From the NCBI GenBank assembly GCA_947306475.1, contig CAMZGS010000002.1, positions 186,001 to 250,000 of the forward strand: a stretch of 64,000 nt of DNA. The letters are read 5' to 3'. Below the pieces are notes generated by a model. The model worked only from the letters and a program-made list of their open reading frames with translations, was not told where the DNA came from and did not search any database. This DNA is from an uncultured Comamonas sp. (GTDB lineage: Bacteria > Pseudomonadota > Gammaproteobacteria > Burkholderiales > Burkholderiaceae_C). The position numbers and the translations under genes were made by a program. Positions 42,972-51,829 of the stretch are shown one piece after another; within the stretch, counting starts at the first letter, position 1, and each line of letters begins with the position of its first letter.

Positions 42972-43568
42972 TTACATGCAGGTGGCGCCCAGGCCCTGGA
43001 CGAGTTGGCGGGTGCTGGCCTGCGGCAAGGCTTTCTGGGTCTGGAACGACACGAGGCGGGCGTAGCGATAGCGCCGGTCGCATTCGACACCGGTGCGGTA
43101 CGCCTCCAGCGTGAGGGTGCCACGCACCCCTGCTTCGACGTTTTTCCTGCCCATCTGGGCGGCGACTTTGGCGCCGAAAATACGGGCGATGTCGTCCACG
43201 GTCTTGTCCTTCTGGAAGAAGTTCAGCTCAATGACCGAAGTCTTGCTGTCTGCGGCAGGTTCGCCTTCAAACCGCACCTGCGGCAGCTTTTTGTATTCGT
43301 CTGGATCGGGCTGGAAAAAGAGGGAGACGCTCCATTGGGTCTCGTCATCGATGGTGTCGCTGCGCGACAGGGCGACCAGGGTGCCTGTGAGTTCGGCCTG
43401 CCCTTTGAAGCTGACCAGGCTGTCGAATTCGTCCGGGCCATACAGGCGCATCGCAGAAGAATCGGGAATGGAGATACGCATCTCCTCGGCGGCTACCCAC
43501 AAAGGGGCAGCACACAGCGCGGCTGCGACCAGCCAGGTGTTGGCCTTGCCCTTGAGTGAACGCAACAT
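42972..43568 (-). CDS. Secreted 198-residue protein, candidate immunity partner
   Basis: Starts with an N-terminal signal peptide (hydrophobic core about 12-26, cleavage near WVAAEE). The mature part is a soluble, mostly beta-looking protein with no lipobox or membrane helix; an even number of Cys near the end could form a disulfide. ATG at 43568 shares one base with the upstream gene's stop (TGATG). Position next to a predicted peptidoglycan-acting protein and hcp suggests a periplasmic immunity protein, by analogy with T6SS pairs; not proven. Confidence 0.72.
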   Translation of the reverse strand: MLRSLKGKANTWLVAAALCAAPLWVAAEEMRISIPDSSAMRLYGPDEFDSLVSFKGQAELTGTLVALSRSDTIDDETQWSVSLFFQPDPDEYKKLPQVRFEGEPAADSKTSVIELNFFQKDKTVDDIARIFGAKVAAQMGRKNVEAGVRGTLTLEAYRTGVECDRRYRYARLVSFQTQKALPQASTRQLVQGLGATCM

Positions 43569-44014
43569 CAAAAGCTCTCCTTGATTTCCAGCGAGTAGTT
43601 GCCGTTGTTGAGGTCGTAGCAGCCCAGAAACTGGAGCAATTCATTGAGTTTGGGGCGGCTGCCTCCCACGAAGTTTTCCGATTTGGATGTGCCGACCAAC
43701 AGGCAGCCTTCGGTGTGGCCGGAGTGGTTGCCGCTGTGGATCAGTATGTACCTGGAAGCAGGGACGAGATTGTTGTAGAGCAGGGGCAGCATGCGCCCAA
43801 AGCGAGGGCTGTTGTGCCACTTGAGCGTGTACACGCCAGCAGGAATGCGCCTGTCCTGGTTGCGCTGCGCGGTCGATGGCCCCTTTTCTTCCAGGATGTA
43901 GCCACGCACCTGGGTACAGGAAGTCCCGGCGCCGGGGGCAATGGTGGTGAAGTCGGAAATGGTGGACTGTTCCGTCTGCCAGCGGCGTGTGACGGTGATG
44001 ATGGTGGTGGACAT
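43568..44014 (-). CDS. DUF5675 family protein, candidate T6SS effector
   Basis: 148 residues. The core RIPAGVYTLKWHNSPRFGRM, then YILIHSGNH and GHTEGCLLVG is typical of DUF5675. The His (H93) and Cys (C104) in this H-x-G-N..T-x-G-C arrangement resemble the active site of L,D-transpeptidase/carboxypeptidase-type enzymes and of Tlde1-like T6SS effectors. No signal peptide, as expected for Hcp- or VgrG-loaded cargo. Located 123 bp after hcp, with a secreted partner overlapping its stop. Confidence 0.78.
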   Translation of the reverse strand: MSTTIITVTRRWQTEQSTISDFTTIAPGAGTSCTQVRGYILEEKGPSTAQRNQDRRIPAGVYTLKWHNSPRFGRMLPLLYNNLVPASRYILIHSGNHSGHTEGCLLVGTSKSENFVGGSRPKLNELLQFLGCYDLNNGNYSLEIKESF

Positions 44015-44137
44015 GTGAAGGCCTCGGATGGTCTGGGCGAAAAACGGTAGCCACGACAGGCGCGCAGAAAAGGCAGGACCACCCCGGCGGGGCGCCAGGC
44101 GGTGCCCGCACGAGCCGGGAGGGCCAGCCCTACGTCA

Positions 44138-44626
44138 TCAGGCTTTTTGGTTTTGCTTGACGTCCCACGCGCCCGTGACAGCGGCGCCCAGAGAGCCGTT
44201 GGCGTTTTGTTCTTTGACTTCGACCTTGATCTTGGCATAGGAGATGCCGACGGTCTCCTTCACGCGTGCGTCTGCGGTGGAGCCCGACGGGCCGGCGTGG
44301 GTGATGATGGCATCCGACAGGGTGATGGTGAAGTACACCTGCGAGCCATCGCCGACCTTGGCAGCTTCCAGCTTGACTTCCCCGACGTGCTTGCCCGAGG
44401 CGCAGTACTGCATCAGGTTGGGGGTGGCCTTGTCTGCGTAGTGCTCGAACACCAGTGCGTCGAAGTTGGCCTTGCCAACGCCACTACCACCGCCGGTAAA
44501 AGCAGAGCTGGACTGGGAGACCCCATAACTGAAGGACAGGACGTCAATCCAGCCTTTGTGTTTGGAGTCCTTGGACTCGCCTTCAATACCTTCAATCTTG
44601 ATAAAAAAATCCTGCAAGGATGACAT
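44138..44626 (-). CDS. hcp: Hcp, T6SS tube protein
   Basis: 162-residue hexameric tube protein that is pushed out by sheath contraction. Starts FFIKIEGIEGES with the SKHKGWIDVLSFSYGVSQ segment (about residues 20-40), the classic Hcp beginning, and later ALVFEHYADKATPNL and VYFTITLSDAIIT. Length normal, no signal peptide. Likely the first gene of a minus-strand unit with the DUF5675 gene and its partner, divergent from the tss operon. Confidence 0.95.
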   Translation of the reverse strand: MSSLQDFFIKIEGIEGESKDSKHKGWIDVLSFSYGVSQSSSAFTGGGSGVGKANFDALVFEHYADKATPNLMQYCASGKHVGEVKLEAAKVGDGSQVYFTITLSDAIITHAGPSGSTADARVKETVGISYAKIKVEVKEQNANGSLGAAVTGAWDVKQNQKA

Positions 44627-45176
44627 TCTAACCCTCCGGTTATGAAATTTAAGGAATCAGGGGATTACCCCTTCCTCATTCTATGGGGGGCGAAAAATAC
44701 GCAAGCCGGTCAACGGGTAATAAGTGTTTTTTTTTGAAAGCCTGCGTGATCTGCAGCGCTGGGGGAACTCAGACTTGCTGAATTATTTCGCAAACAATCT
44801 GACGAAAAGTTTCGTTTAAATAAAGTAAGAAAAATAGCTTGTTTGTAAAAATAATTGTATTTCTTTTTGATTTGTTTTTTACCTTTTGTATTCTATTTTT
44901 TGCTCATCGGAATCTTGTCAATTTGTGTGGATCTTGCGTATATAACATGTTGATTTCATTGATGTTATTCTTTCAATTGTTTTTTTGAGTAGTTTGTTGT
45001 TGGTTTTTGTGAGATTAAGTAAAAGTTCGGCGGACAGGCCTGACGAATGGTTCGGCTAGCATTCGACGGCTGCTGCCTGGTGCCAGAATGAAGCATGCAC
45101 GGAGTCCGTGTGCTTGGCCTTGGGCTTTTAATTCTCACATTTGGTGCATAGCCTCACTCACTGCAAGACTAAATTC
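44627..45176. promoter_or_regulatory. Divergent AT-rich promoter region between hcp and the tss operon
   Basis: 550 bp without credible genes. The central part (44690-45000) is strongly AT-rich with T-runs, unlike the flanks, and is the natural place for divergent hcp and tss promoters. I could not pick a firm hexamer pair or a sigma-54-type GG-N10-GC site. Confidence 0.45.
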
Positions 45177-46223
45177 ATGCTGCAGCCGATATTTTTCCCA
45201 GAAGTTCCGCAGGAAATGCCTGATGGCAGTGTTGCGGGGCCGGATATGGAATACGCCCTGCCGTTCATTGCTCTTCGCGCTTCTGCTGTGGTGCAGGCAG
45301 AGCGCCAGGTCGGGGATTCCATATTGGTCGGAAAGGGACCGGATTGGGCGGAAGTGTTTACGGCAGGGGCGAGCTTGCTGATGCAGACGCGCGATCTGCG
45401 CGTGTTGGTGACGCTGCTGTGTGCGGCAGTGCATCGGCATGGCCTGCCTGCCCTGGCCGAGGGGCTGGAGCTGATGGCCGATTGGCTCCAGCGATTCTGG
45501 GACGACGTTCACCCTCGCCTGGAGGTGGATGGTGAGTTTGATCCTTTGATGCGCAGCAATGCGGTTGCGGAGCTGGCAGATCCTGCCGGGCTGTTGGGGG
45601 CTGTCCGGGCCGCTTCGTTCATGGAGACGGCTTTGGGTGTCGTGTCCGTTGCGGACGTGGAAAAGATCATGAAGGGAGTGCCTTCCGCGTCCTGCCCGAT
45701 CCAGAGCCAGAGTGAATTGAGAAGCGCGGCGCAGACGGAGGCGCAGCGCAATGCCGGAACGTTTGATGCCATCCAGCGCGCTTGCAGCGCCCTTGGTCAG
45801 ATTGCCGGCGCCATGCGGGAGCGCCTGGCCCCGGATTTTTGGCCGGAGCTGGCCGCGCTGGAGTGGGGGCTGAGCAGTCTGCGCTCCTGCGTTCCATCCG
45901 TAGCGGAGAAAAGCGTGCCGGAAGCGGAAGGAGGAAAGGTTCCAGAGGCTCGACCGGCCTTGGCGGAACCGGTGGATACGGCAACGCCAGTGGCAAGGCC
46001 GGGGCGGTTTTTGCCGGAAGAGCTGCTCAGCAGGGATGAAGCCTTCAAGGCATTGCGGCTGGCCAGACTTTTTTTTGAAAAAAACGAGCCTTCCCATCCA
46101 GCCACCTTTTTGATCAAAAGGATAGAGGATTTGCAAGGGAAGGACTTTTTTGCCCTTGTTCAGGAGCTTTTGCCGGATGGAATGGGGCAGCTTCGGGTGC
46201 TTGCTGGATTGAATGAAGAGTAA
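45177..46223 (+). CDS. tssA: TssA (ImpA-type) T6SS cap/baseplate protein
   Basis: 348 residues. The N-terminal ImpA domain (about 10-140; VGKGPDWAEVFTAGASLL and LELMADWLQRFWDDVHP) is the conserved mark; the C-terminus varies among TssA classes and here is a helical segment of about 60 residues (FFEKNEPSHPATFLIKR). TssA caps or primes the growing sheath. ATG at 45177 was chosen because the conserved start follows it, although the frame stays open upstream. First gene of the tss operon. Confidence 0.88.
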   Translation: MLQPIFFPEVPQEMPDGSVAGPDMEYALPFIALRASAVVQAERQVGDSILVGKGPDWAEVFTAGASLLMQTRDLRVLVTLLCAAVHRHGLPALAEGLELMADWLQRFWDDVHPRLEVDGEFDPLMRSNAVAELADPAGLLGAVRAASFMETALGVVSVADVEKIMKGVPSASCPIQSQSELRSAAQTEAQRNAGTFDAIQRACSALGQIAGAMRERLAPDFWPELAALEWGLSSLRSCVPSVAEKSVPEAEGGKVPEARPALAEPVDTATPVARPGRFLPEELLSRDEAFKALRLARLFFEKNEPSHPATFLIKRIEDLQGKDFFALVQELLPDGMGQLRVLAGLNEE

Positions 46224-46258
46224 GCGATTTAAATAATACCTTGAGACTGGAGTGAAAA

Positions 46259-46807
46259 ATGGCAACCAGGAATGACGTGGCCAAGGGCCGTAGTGGGCAG
46301 AAATTCATCGGAAGAAATAGAGCGCCTCGCGTGCAGATTGAATACGACGTGGAGCTGTATGGATCTGAAAAGAAGATTCAACTGCCTTTCGTCATGGGCG
46401 TGATGTCCAACCTTTCCGGAAAGCCTGTGGAAGATCTGCCCCCTGTGGCCGATAGAAAGTTCCTGGAAATTGATATAGACAATTTTGATGAACGGATGAA
46501 GGCTGTCAAGCCACGCGTTGCATTCATGGTGGAAAACACCTTGACCGGCGAAGGTCAGATTGCTGTGGATATCACCTTTGAGAGCCTGGACGATTTTTCC
46601 CCTGGCGCCATTGCCAGCAAGGTCGAACCGCTGCGTCGGCTGCTGGAGGCAAGGACGGAGTTGAACAATTTGCTGACTTACATGGATGGCAAGTCAGGTG
46701 CAGAGGCATTGCTGGCGGAAGTGCTCGCCGACCCGACGTTGCTCAAGTCACTGGCCTCCATTCCGCAGGTTGAAAAAAAGAACGACGATAACCCTGAGCA
46801 GATTTGA
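46259..46807 (+). CDS. tssB: TssB (VipA/ImpB) T6SS sheath small subunit
   Basis: 182 residues. Shows RAPRVQIEYDVELYG, LPFVMGVMSNLSG, and the C-terminal helix EARTELNNLLTYMDGK that packs on TssC. Together with TssC it builds the contractile sheath. 35 bp after tssA, with GGAGTG ahead of its ATG; precedes tssC by only 14 bp. Confidence 0.95.
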   Translation: MATRNDVAKGRSGQKFIGRNRAPRVQIEYDVELYGSEKKIQLPFVMGVMSNLSGKPVEDLPPVADRKFLEIDIDNFDERMKAVKPRVAFMVENTLTGEGQIAVDITFESLDDFSPGAIASKVEPLRRLLEARTELNNLLTYMDGKSGAEALLAEVLADPTLLKSLASIPQVEKKNDDNPEQI

Positions 46808-46821
46808 GAAAGGTATTGGAG

Positions 46822-48321
46822 ATGTCTGACTTGAATGAAGTCTTGCAGCAGAAATCTGGCGCAGTAAATACCAGGAGTGAATTTTCTTCCTTGCTGGAAA
46901 AGGAGTTCAAACCAAGAACAGAGGAACAAAAGTCTGCGGTCGAAAGTGCGGTACGTACATTGGCGCAGCAGGCAATTGGTTCGGCGGTTTCCATTTCTGG
47001 TGATGCATATCGCACGATCGAGGCGATGATTGCGGAAATCGATAGAAAAATGGGAGAGCAGATCGATAAAATCATCCATCATGAAGATTTCCAGCAACTC
47101 GAATCTGCCTGGCGTGGTCTTTATTATCTCGTGAACAATACAGAAACTGACGAGATGCTCAAAATTCGGGTGATGAATATCTCGAAAAAAGAGCTGCACC
47201 GCGTATTGCGTCGTCACAAGGGCATTGGATGGGATCAAAGCCCTATATTTCGTCGCATTTATGAGGAAGAGTACGGACAGCTTGGTGGTGCACCGTATGG
47301 TTGTCTGGTGGGGGATTACTTTTTTGACCATTCTGCCCCTGATGTTGAGCTGCTGGGGGAAATGGCAAAAATTGCTGCAGCTGCACACTGTCCGTTCATA
47401 TCTGGAGCAGATCCACGGGTTATGCAGATGGACTCGTGGCAGGAGCTTGCCAACCCAAGAGATCTGACGAAGATTTTTGAAAACACTGAGTATGCACCGT
47501 GGCGCAGCCTGCGTGATTCGGAGGATTCCAGATACATTGGCTTGGCCATGCCACGATTCCTTGGGCGTCTGCCTTATGGGGCGAGAACAAGTCCTGTGGA
47601 TGAGTTTGACTTTGAGGAAAACACGGATGGCCCTACGCATGAACGCTTTTTGTGGATTAATGCAGCCTATGCAATGGCTGTGAATATCAATAGAAGTTTC
47701 AAGCTGTATGGATGGAGTACCTCCATCAGAGGCGTTGAGTCTGGAGGCATTGTGGAAGACTTGCCATGCCATACGTTCCCTACGGACGATGGCGGAGTGG
47801 ACATGAAATGCCCGACAGAGATCGCTATTTCGGATAGAAGAGAAGCCGAGTTGGCAAAAAATGGATTCATGCCACTCATTCATCGTAAGAATACGGATGT
47901 GGCAGCTTTTATTGGTGCACAAAGTCTGCAAAAGCCAGCCGAATACTACGACCCGGATGCATCAGCCAATGCCAATTTGTCGGCCAGATTGCCGTATCTT
48001 TTTGCATGCTGCCGATTTGCACACTATCTGAAGTGTATTGTCCGGGACAAGATTGGTTCGTTCAAGGAGCGTGAGGATGTGGAGCGCTGGCTTAACGATT
48101 GGATTATGAATTATGTGGATGGCGATGCTGCCAACTCCAGTCAGGAAACCAAGGCACGTAAGCCACTGGCAGCTGCAGAGGTGGTGGTTGAAGAGGTTCC
48201 GGATAATCCTGGTTATTATGGAGCGAAGTTTTTCTTGCGTCCGCATTATCAGCTTGAAGGGTTGACCATGAGCTTGCGTCTGGTGTCCAAGCTGCCTTCT
48301 GTAAAAGAAAGTTCTAATTAA
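46822..48321 (+). CDS. tssC: TssC (VipB/ImpC) T6SS sheath large subunit
   Basis: 499 residues, the family length. Marks: IDKIIHHEDFQQLESAWRGL (about 73-92), LKIRVMNISKKEL, GYL-type residues replaced by YGCLVGDYFFDH, and FLGRLPYG with a C-terminal LRLVSKLP. AT-rich relative to housekeeping genes, as are all tss genes here. ATG at 46822 was chosen because AAAGG lies 8 bp upstream; the frame extends only into the tssB end. Confidence 0.96.
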   Translation: MSDLNEVLQQKSGAVNTRSEFSSLLEKEFKPRTEEQKSAVESAVRTLAQQAIGSAVSISGDAYRTIEAMIAEIDRKMGEQIDKIIHHEDFQQLESAWRGLYYLVNNTETDEMLKIRVMNISKKELHRVLRRHKGIGWDQSPIFRRIYEEEYGQLGGAPYGCLVGDYFFDHSAPDVELLGEMAKIAAAAHCPFISGADPRVMQMDSWQELANPRDLTKIFENTEYAPWRSLRDSEDSRYIGLAMPRFLGRLPYGARTSPVDEFDFEENTDGPTHERFLWINAAYAMAVNINRSFKLYGWSTSIRGVESGGIVEDLPCHTFPTDDGGVDMKCPTEIAISDRREAELAKNGFMPLIHRKNTDVAAFIGAQSLQKPAEYYDPDASANANLSARLPYLFACCRFAHYLKCIVRDKIGSFKEREDVERWLNDWIMNYVDGDAANSSQETKARKPLAAAEVVVEEVPDNPGYYGAKFFLRPHYQLEGLTMSLRLVSKLPSVKESSN

Positions 48322-48556
48322 GAAGTTTGAGGGCCTGTTTTGCCTTGCTGGCCATTCTTCAAAGGGATGACGTGAGAGTAATCAAGCATGCGCTGATAAC
48401 TGACCCAGTGAGGGGAAACAGGCTGATAGAAGGATTGAAGTGGAAGTCTTTTTTGAAGACTCGGTTATGCATGGTGATCAGGTGTGTGTTTCGTGTACGT
48501 GCACGCTGGGCTCAGTGAAGAAGTGATATGTAAATATATCCGGAAGATCGACTTCT
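48322..48556. other. Short gap between tssC and tssJ, no gene supported
   Basis: 235 bp. One 63-codon frame starting at TTG 48327 has no Shine-Dalgarno and no similarity. tssE is expected near here in many loci, but no TssE-like sequence can be read. A small GAAGTC/GACTC hairpin near 48445-48465 may be an RNA processing or terminator-like signal. Confidence 0.5.
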
Positions 48557-49105
48557 ATGAGAATTTTTAAACCGGTTGCTTTAGGTGTCATTTCTGTGTT
48601 TGTTGCAGGATGCTCCTTATTGGGTGGCGTGGGGCTTGGGAGTTGGAGCGGCCCTCGTCAGGAGTTACCTGTTCCCTTGGAAATTACGCTAATGGTTGCC
48701 AAGGGGGCGAACCCTGCAGTCGATGGCAGGCCATCTCCAGTGGTTTTGACTATTTTTGAGCTTTCCGGTATTTCTGCATTTCAAACAGTGGATTTTTTTA
48801 CACTGCAGCAAACCGATGGCAGTTCTTTGGCAGGAGAGTTTGTTGCTGCTGAGCAGCATATCCTTCTGCCTGGAGAGGTCAAGGTGATTCGACGTAAGGC
48901 TGATTTGCGAAGTAGATTCATTGGGGTTACGGCTGGGTTCCGTGATTTGGAAAACAGTACCTGGAGGGCTTCTGCTGCTTTACCACCCCCTTACCTTGCA
49001 GGAAGAGCGATTACGTCGGGATCATCGCCGCAAAAGAAATTGTATGTGCTAGTTACAGAAAACTCAGTCCGTGTACGGGAAACCCTTGAGGTGAAGCAGC
49101 CATGA
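48557..49105 (+). CDS. tssJ: TssJ T6SS outer-membrane lipoprotein
   Basis: 182 residues. Lipoprotein signal peptide with lipobox VAGC (about residues 16-19), then a beta-sandwich TssJ domain with LEITLMVAKGANPAVDGRPSPVV, FELS and AGFRDLENSTWRAS. It links TssM to the outer membrane. Overlaps the following tssK start by 4 bp (ATGA). Confidence 0.93.
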   Translation: MRIFKPVALGVISVFVAGCSLLGGVGLGSWSGPRQELPVPLEITLMVAKGANPAVDGRPSPVVLTIFELSGISAFQTVDFFTLQQTDGSSLAGEFVAAEQHILLPGEVKVIRRKADLRSRFIGVTAGFRDLENSTWRASAALPPPYLAGRAITSGSSPQKKLYVLVTENSVRVRETLEVKQP

Positions 49106-50436
49106 GTCTTGAAAACAAAGTGGTCTGGGCTGAGGGCATGTTTCTGCGTCCACAGCATTTTCAGCAACAGGATCGTTTTTGGGAATCGTGCTCTCGCCAC
49201 ACCCTGTCTTCGTTTGTTGGGTTCAACTGGGGATTTACAGAACTGAGGCTGGACGATACGGCTTTACGCATGGGACAGGTGGTCGTGCGTCAGGCGCAAG
49301 GTGTGCTGCCAGATGGAATGGTTTTTCAGATAGCTGATGAGGATGGGACTGGAGTTGCTTTGGATGTTCCTGCCACTATCAAGGAAAGTCAAATTTGTCT
49401 GGCTTTACCCCCGAGTCGTTCTGCGGGTGAAAGCGTGATCTTTGATGAGGATTTGGCCAGCAGTGCACGCTACCTGGCAGCAACCAGAGAGGTCAAGGAT
49501 GGGAACGCACAGGGTGGTGGTGCGGCGGAGATCCAGATTGGTGTTCCAAGATTTCGCTTGATGCTTGCTTCGGATGTGCCACATGGCTGGATGTCCATGG
49601 GAGTGGCCTGGCTGCTTGAGAAGCAAGCCAATAACACCTGTATTTTGGATGAAGACTACATACCACCGATGTTGCGTTGCGGAGCAGATGGTGTCTTGTC
49701 TGCTTATTTGCGCGAAGCCATAGCCTTGCTGAATCAGCGAGGGGATTTACTGGCGGAGCGCATGACGTTGGGCGGCAAGCGTGCGACATCGGAGGTGGGA
49801 GACTTCCTGCTTCTGAAGGTGATCAATCGCTGGCAGCCGGTACTGCAGCATCTGGAACGACTGCATATTCTGCACCCAGAGCGACTTTATTTGGAGTTGC
49901 TGGGGCTGGTGGGGGATTTAGCGACTTTTTCTTCGACATCGAAGCGTCCGCCTGCATTGGCACCGTATATCCACGACGACCTGAGCAGCAGCTTTAGGCC
50001 ATTGATGCTGGAATTGAGAAGGGCTCTTGCACTCGTACTGGATCAAACCGTGGTGCGCATAGAGCTTCAGGATCGGAAATATGGAATTAAGACGGCTTTT
50101 ATTCCAGATGCTTCGTTGCTGAAAACGGCTTCGTTTATCTTGGCAGTACATGCGAATCTTCCAGCCGAACAGGTTCAGGCACAGTTCCCAACCCAAGCCA
50201 AGGTTGGACCGGTGGAGAAAATACGAGATTTGGTGAATTTGCACTTGCCTGGGATTGTTCTCAAGCCTTTACCAGTAGCACCCAGGGAGCTTCCTTATAA
50301 CTCTGGGTACAACTATTTTGAGATTGATACAAAGCACTTTTTGTGGAGTGAATTAGATAAAAGTGCAGCGATGGCCATGCATATTGCTGGGGATTTCCCT
50401 GGATTGGACCTGGAATGTTGGGCCATCAGGAAGTAG
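49102..50436 (+). CDS. tssK: TssK (VasE/ImpJ) T6SS baseplate protein
   Basis: 444 residues. N-terminal WAEGMFLRPQHFQQQDR is the family signature, followed by GFNWGFTELRLDD and a C-terminal domain with NLHLPGIVLKPLPVAPRELP and YFEID. TssK trimers join the baseplate to the membrane complex. Coupled to tssJ by ATGA overlap. Confidence 0.96.
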   Translation: MSLENKVVWAEGMFLRPQHFQQQDRFWESCSRHTLSSFVGFNWGFTELRLDDTALRMGQVVVRQAQGVLPDGMVFQIADEDGTGVALDVPATIKESQICLALPPSRSAGESVIFDEDLASSARYLAATREVKDGNAQGGGAAEIQIGVPRFRLMLASDVPHGWMSMGVAWLLEKQANNTCILDEDYIPPMLRCGADGVLSAYLREAIALLNQRGDLLAERMTLGGKRATSEVGDFLLLKVINRWQPVLQHLERLHILHPERLYLELLGLVGDLATFSSTSKRPPALAPYIHDDLSSSFRPLMLELRRALALVLDQTVVRIELQDRKYGIKTAFIPDASLLKTASFILAVHANLPAEQVQAQFPTQAKVGPVEKIRDLVNLHLPGIVLKPLPVAPRELPYNSGYNYFEIDTKHFLWSELDKSAAMAMHIAGDFPGLDLECWAIRK

Positions 50437-50599
50437 CGTGCTTTATTGAGATATGTGAAGTAGTCGCTGTTATGAATAATTTTGATGTTTTGGATTTTTA
50501 AATAATAAATTATCCATCAATGTTTTTTTATTTTTAGTTGCCCAATAGCATTAGGTGGATATTTTGTTTGATGTTTCTGAAAGGGGAGGTGTACCCCAT
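50437..50599. other. AT-rich gap between tssK and tssL
   Basis: 163 bp, unusually AT-rich for the operon, with A/T runs. No gene. Could hold an internal promoter; a stem-loop is not obvious. Confidence 0.4.
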
Positions 50600-51829
50600 A
50601 TGGGTGGAGATTCTGTTTTTTCTAGTGAAAATCCACTGGTGCGCGTTTCGGGCCCATTGATTGATATGCTTGTGCGCATGCGTGAGCAACCCAATCTGGG
50701 GGACCCTGCCGCGCTAAGAAATAAATTGCTCTTGCAGGTGAGAGATTTTGAGCAAGCGGCAATAGAAAGTCGAATTTCGCATGAAGAGGTGATTGCTGCT
50801 CGTTATTGCTTGTGTACTGCGTTGGACGAGGCGGCCGCTCAGACCCCATGGGGTGGGCGAGGGGTATGGGCCAAACATAGTCTTTTGGTGACCTTCCACA
50901 ATGAAACTTGGGGAGGGGAGAAGTACTTTCAATTGCTGGCGCGCCTGGCTCAGGATCCTGAACGTCACGCCAATTTGATTGAACTTTTGTATTACCTCAA
51001 TGCGCTGGGCTTTGAGGGGCGTTTTCGAATTGTTGAAGATGGCCACTCCCAATTGGAGCTGCTTAAGCGGCGTATCGCGGCTATATTGAATAAGGTCAAG
51101 GGGGGGTATGAGGAACGTCTTTCTCCGCATTGGGCAGGGGTGCAGTCGCAGGCGTCTGTATGGCGCCAGGTTCCTTTGTGGGTAGTGGCTTGTTTATGTG
51201 CATGCATTGCCATAGCGGCGTATATATGGTTTCTTTTTTCAATTGCCGAGCGCTCAGATAAAAGTTATGCCCGTCTGGCTGCTCTACAGGTGCCGGCCAA
51301 GATTGTCTCACCTCCTCCAGCACCGGCACCGTTACCCAGATTACGACGCTTTCTTGAACCAGAAATAGTGGCTGGACTGGTTGAAGTAAATGACCATATG
51401 GATTCCAGTGTTGTGACCATCACTGGGGATGGGTTATTTGATTCTGGGCGTGCTGAAATAAAGCAGCGCTACTTGCCGGTTCTTGCTAGGATTGCAGCAG
51501 CGTTGTCAGAGGTTGAAGGTAAGGTGTTGGTAACAGGGTACACGGACAATGTCCCCATTCGAAGTGTTCGATTTTCCTCAAATTGGCATTTGTCGCAAGC
51601 GCGTGCGGAAGCCGTCAAGGATTTGCTGGATGGCTACCTGGGTGAGGGTCTTCAGCGAATGCGATTCGAGGGAAGGGGCGAAGCTAATCCAGTAGCAGAA
51701 AATACCACCCCAGAGGGGCGTGCAAAAAATAGAAGAGTGGAGATTACATTGCTTTTGCCAGCTGAGGAAGTCTATCGACAGATAAATCAAAATGCCTTCA
51801 CGCAACAGACAGCAGGAGGCAGGCAATGA
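50600..51829 (+). CDS. tssL: TssL (DotU/IcmH) with C-terminal OmpA peptidoglycan-binding domain
   Basis: 409 residues. Cytoplasmic DotU domain (NPLVRVSGPLIDML near the start; LCTALDEAAAQTPWG; FHNETWGGEKYF), one membrane helix (about residues 196-220), a Pro-rich linker, then an OmpA-like domain (GDGLFDSGRAEI and VTGYTDNVPI, SNWHLSQARA) that anchors peptidoglycan: the extended TssL type. ATG at 50600 was chosen because AAGGGGAGG precedes it by about 10 bp; the GTG at 50555 has no Shine-Dalgarno. Confidence 0.93.
   Translation: MGGDSVFSSENPLVRVSGPLIDMLVRMREQPNLGDPAALRNKLLLQVRDFEQAAIESRISHEEVIAARYCLCTALDEAAAQTPWGGRGVWAKHSLLVTFHNETWGGEKYFQLLARLAQDPERHANLIELLYYLNALGFEGRFRIVEDGHSQLELLKRRIAAILNKVKGGYEERLSPHWAGVQSQASVWRQVPLWVVACLCACIAIAAYIWFLFSIAERSDKSYARLAALQVPAKIVSPPPAPAPLPRLRRFLEPEIVAGLVEVNDHMDSSVVTITGDGLFDSGRAEIKQRYLPVLARIAAALSEVEGKVLVTGYTDNVPIRSVRFSSNWHLSQARAEAVKDLLDGYLGEGLQRMRFEGRGEANPVAENTTPEGRAKNRRVEITLLLPAEEVYRQINQNAFTQQTAGGRQ

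Noticed and set aside
45088..45381. 97-codon ORF at the start of tssA
   Set aside because: Out of frame with the ImpA-domain gene and without similarity.
48327..48518. 63-codon ORF between tssC and tssJ as a tssE remnant
   Set aside because: TTG start without a ribosome site and no TssE-like sequence.
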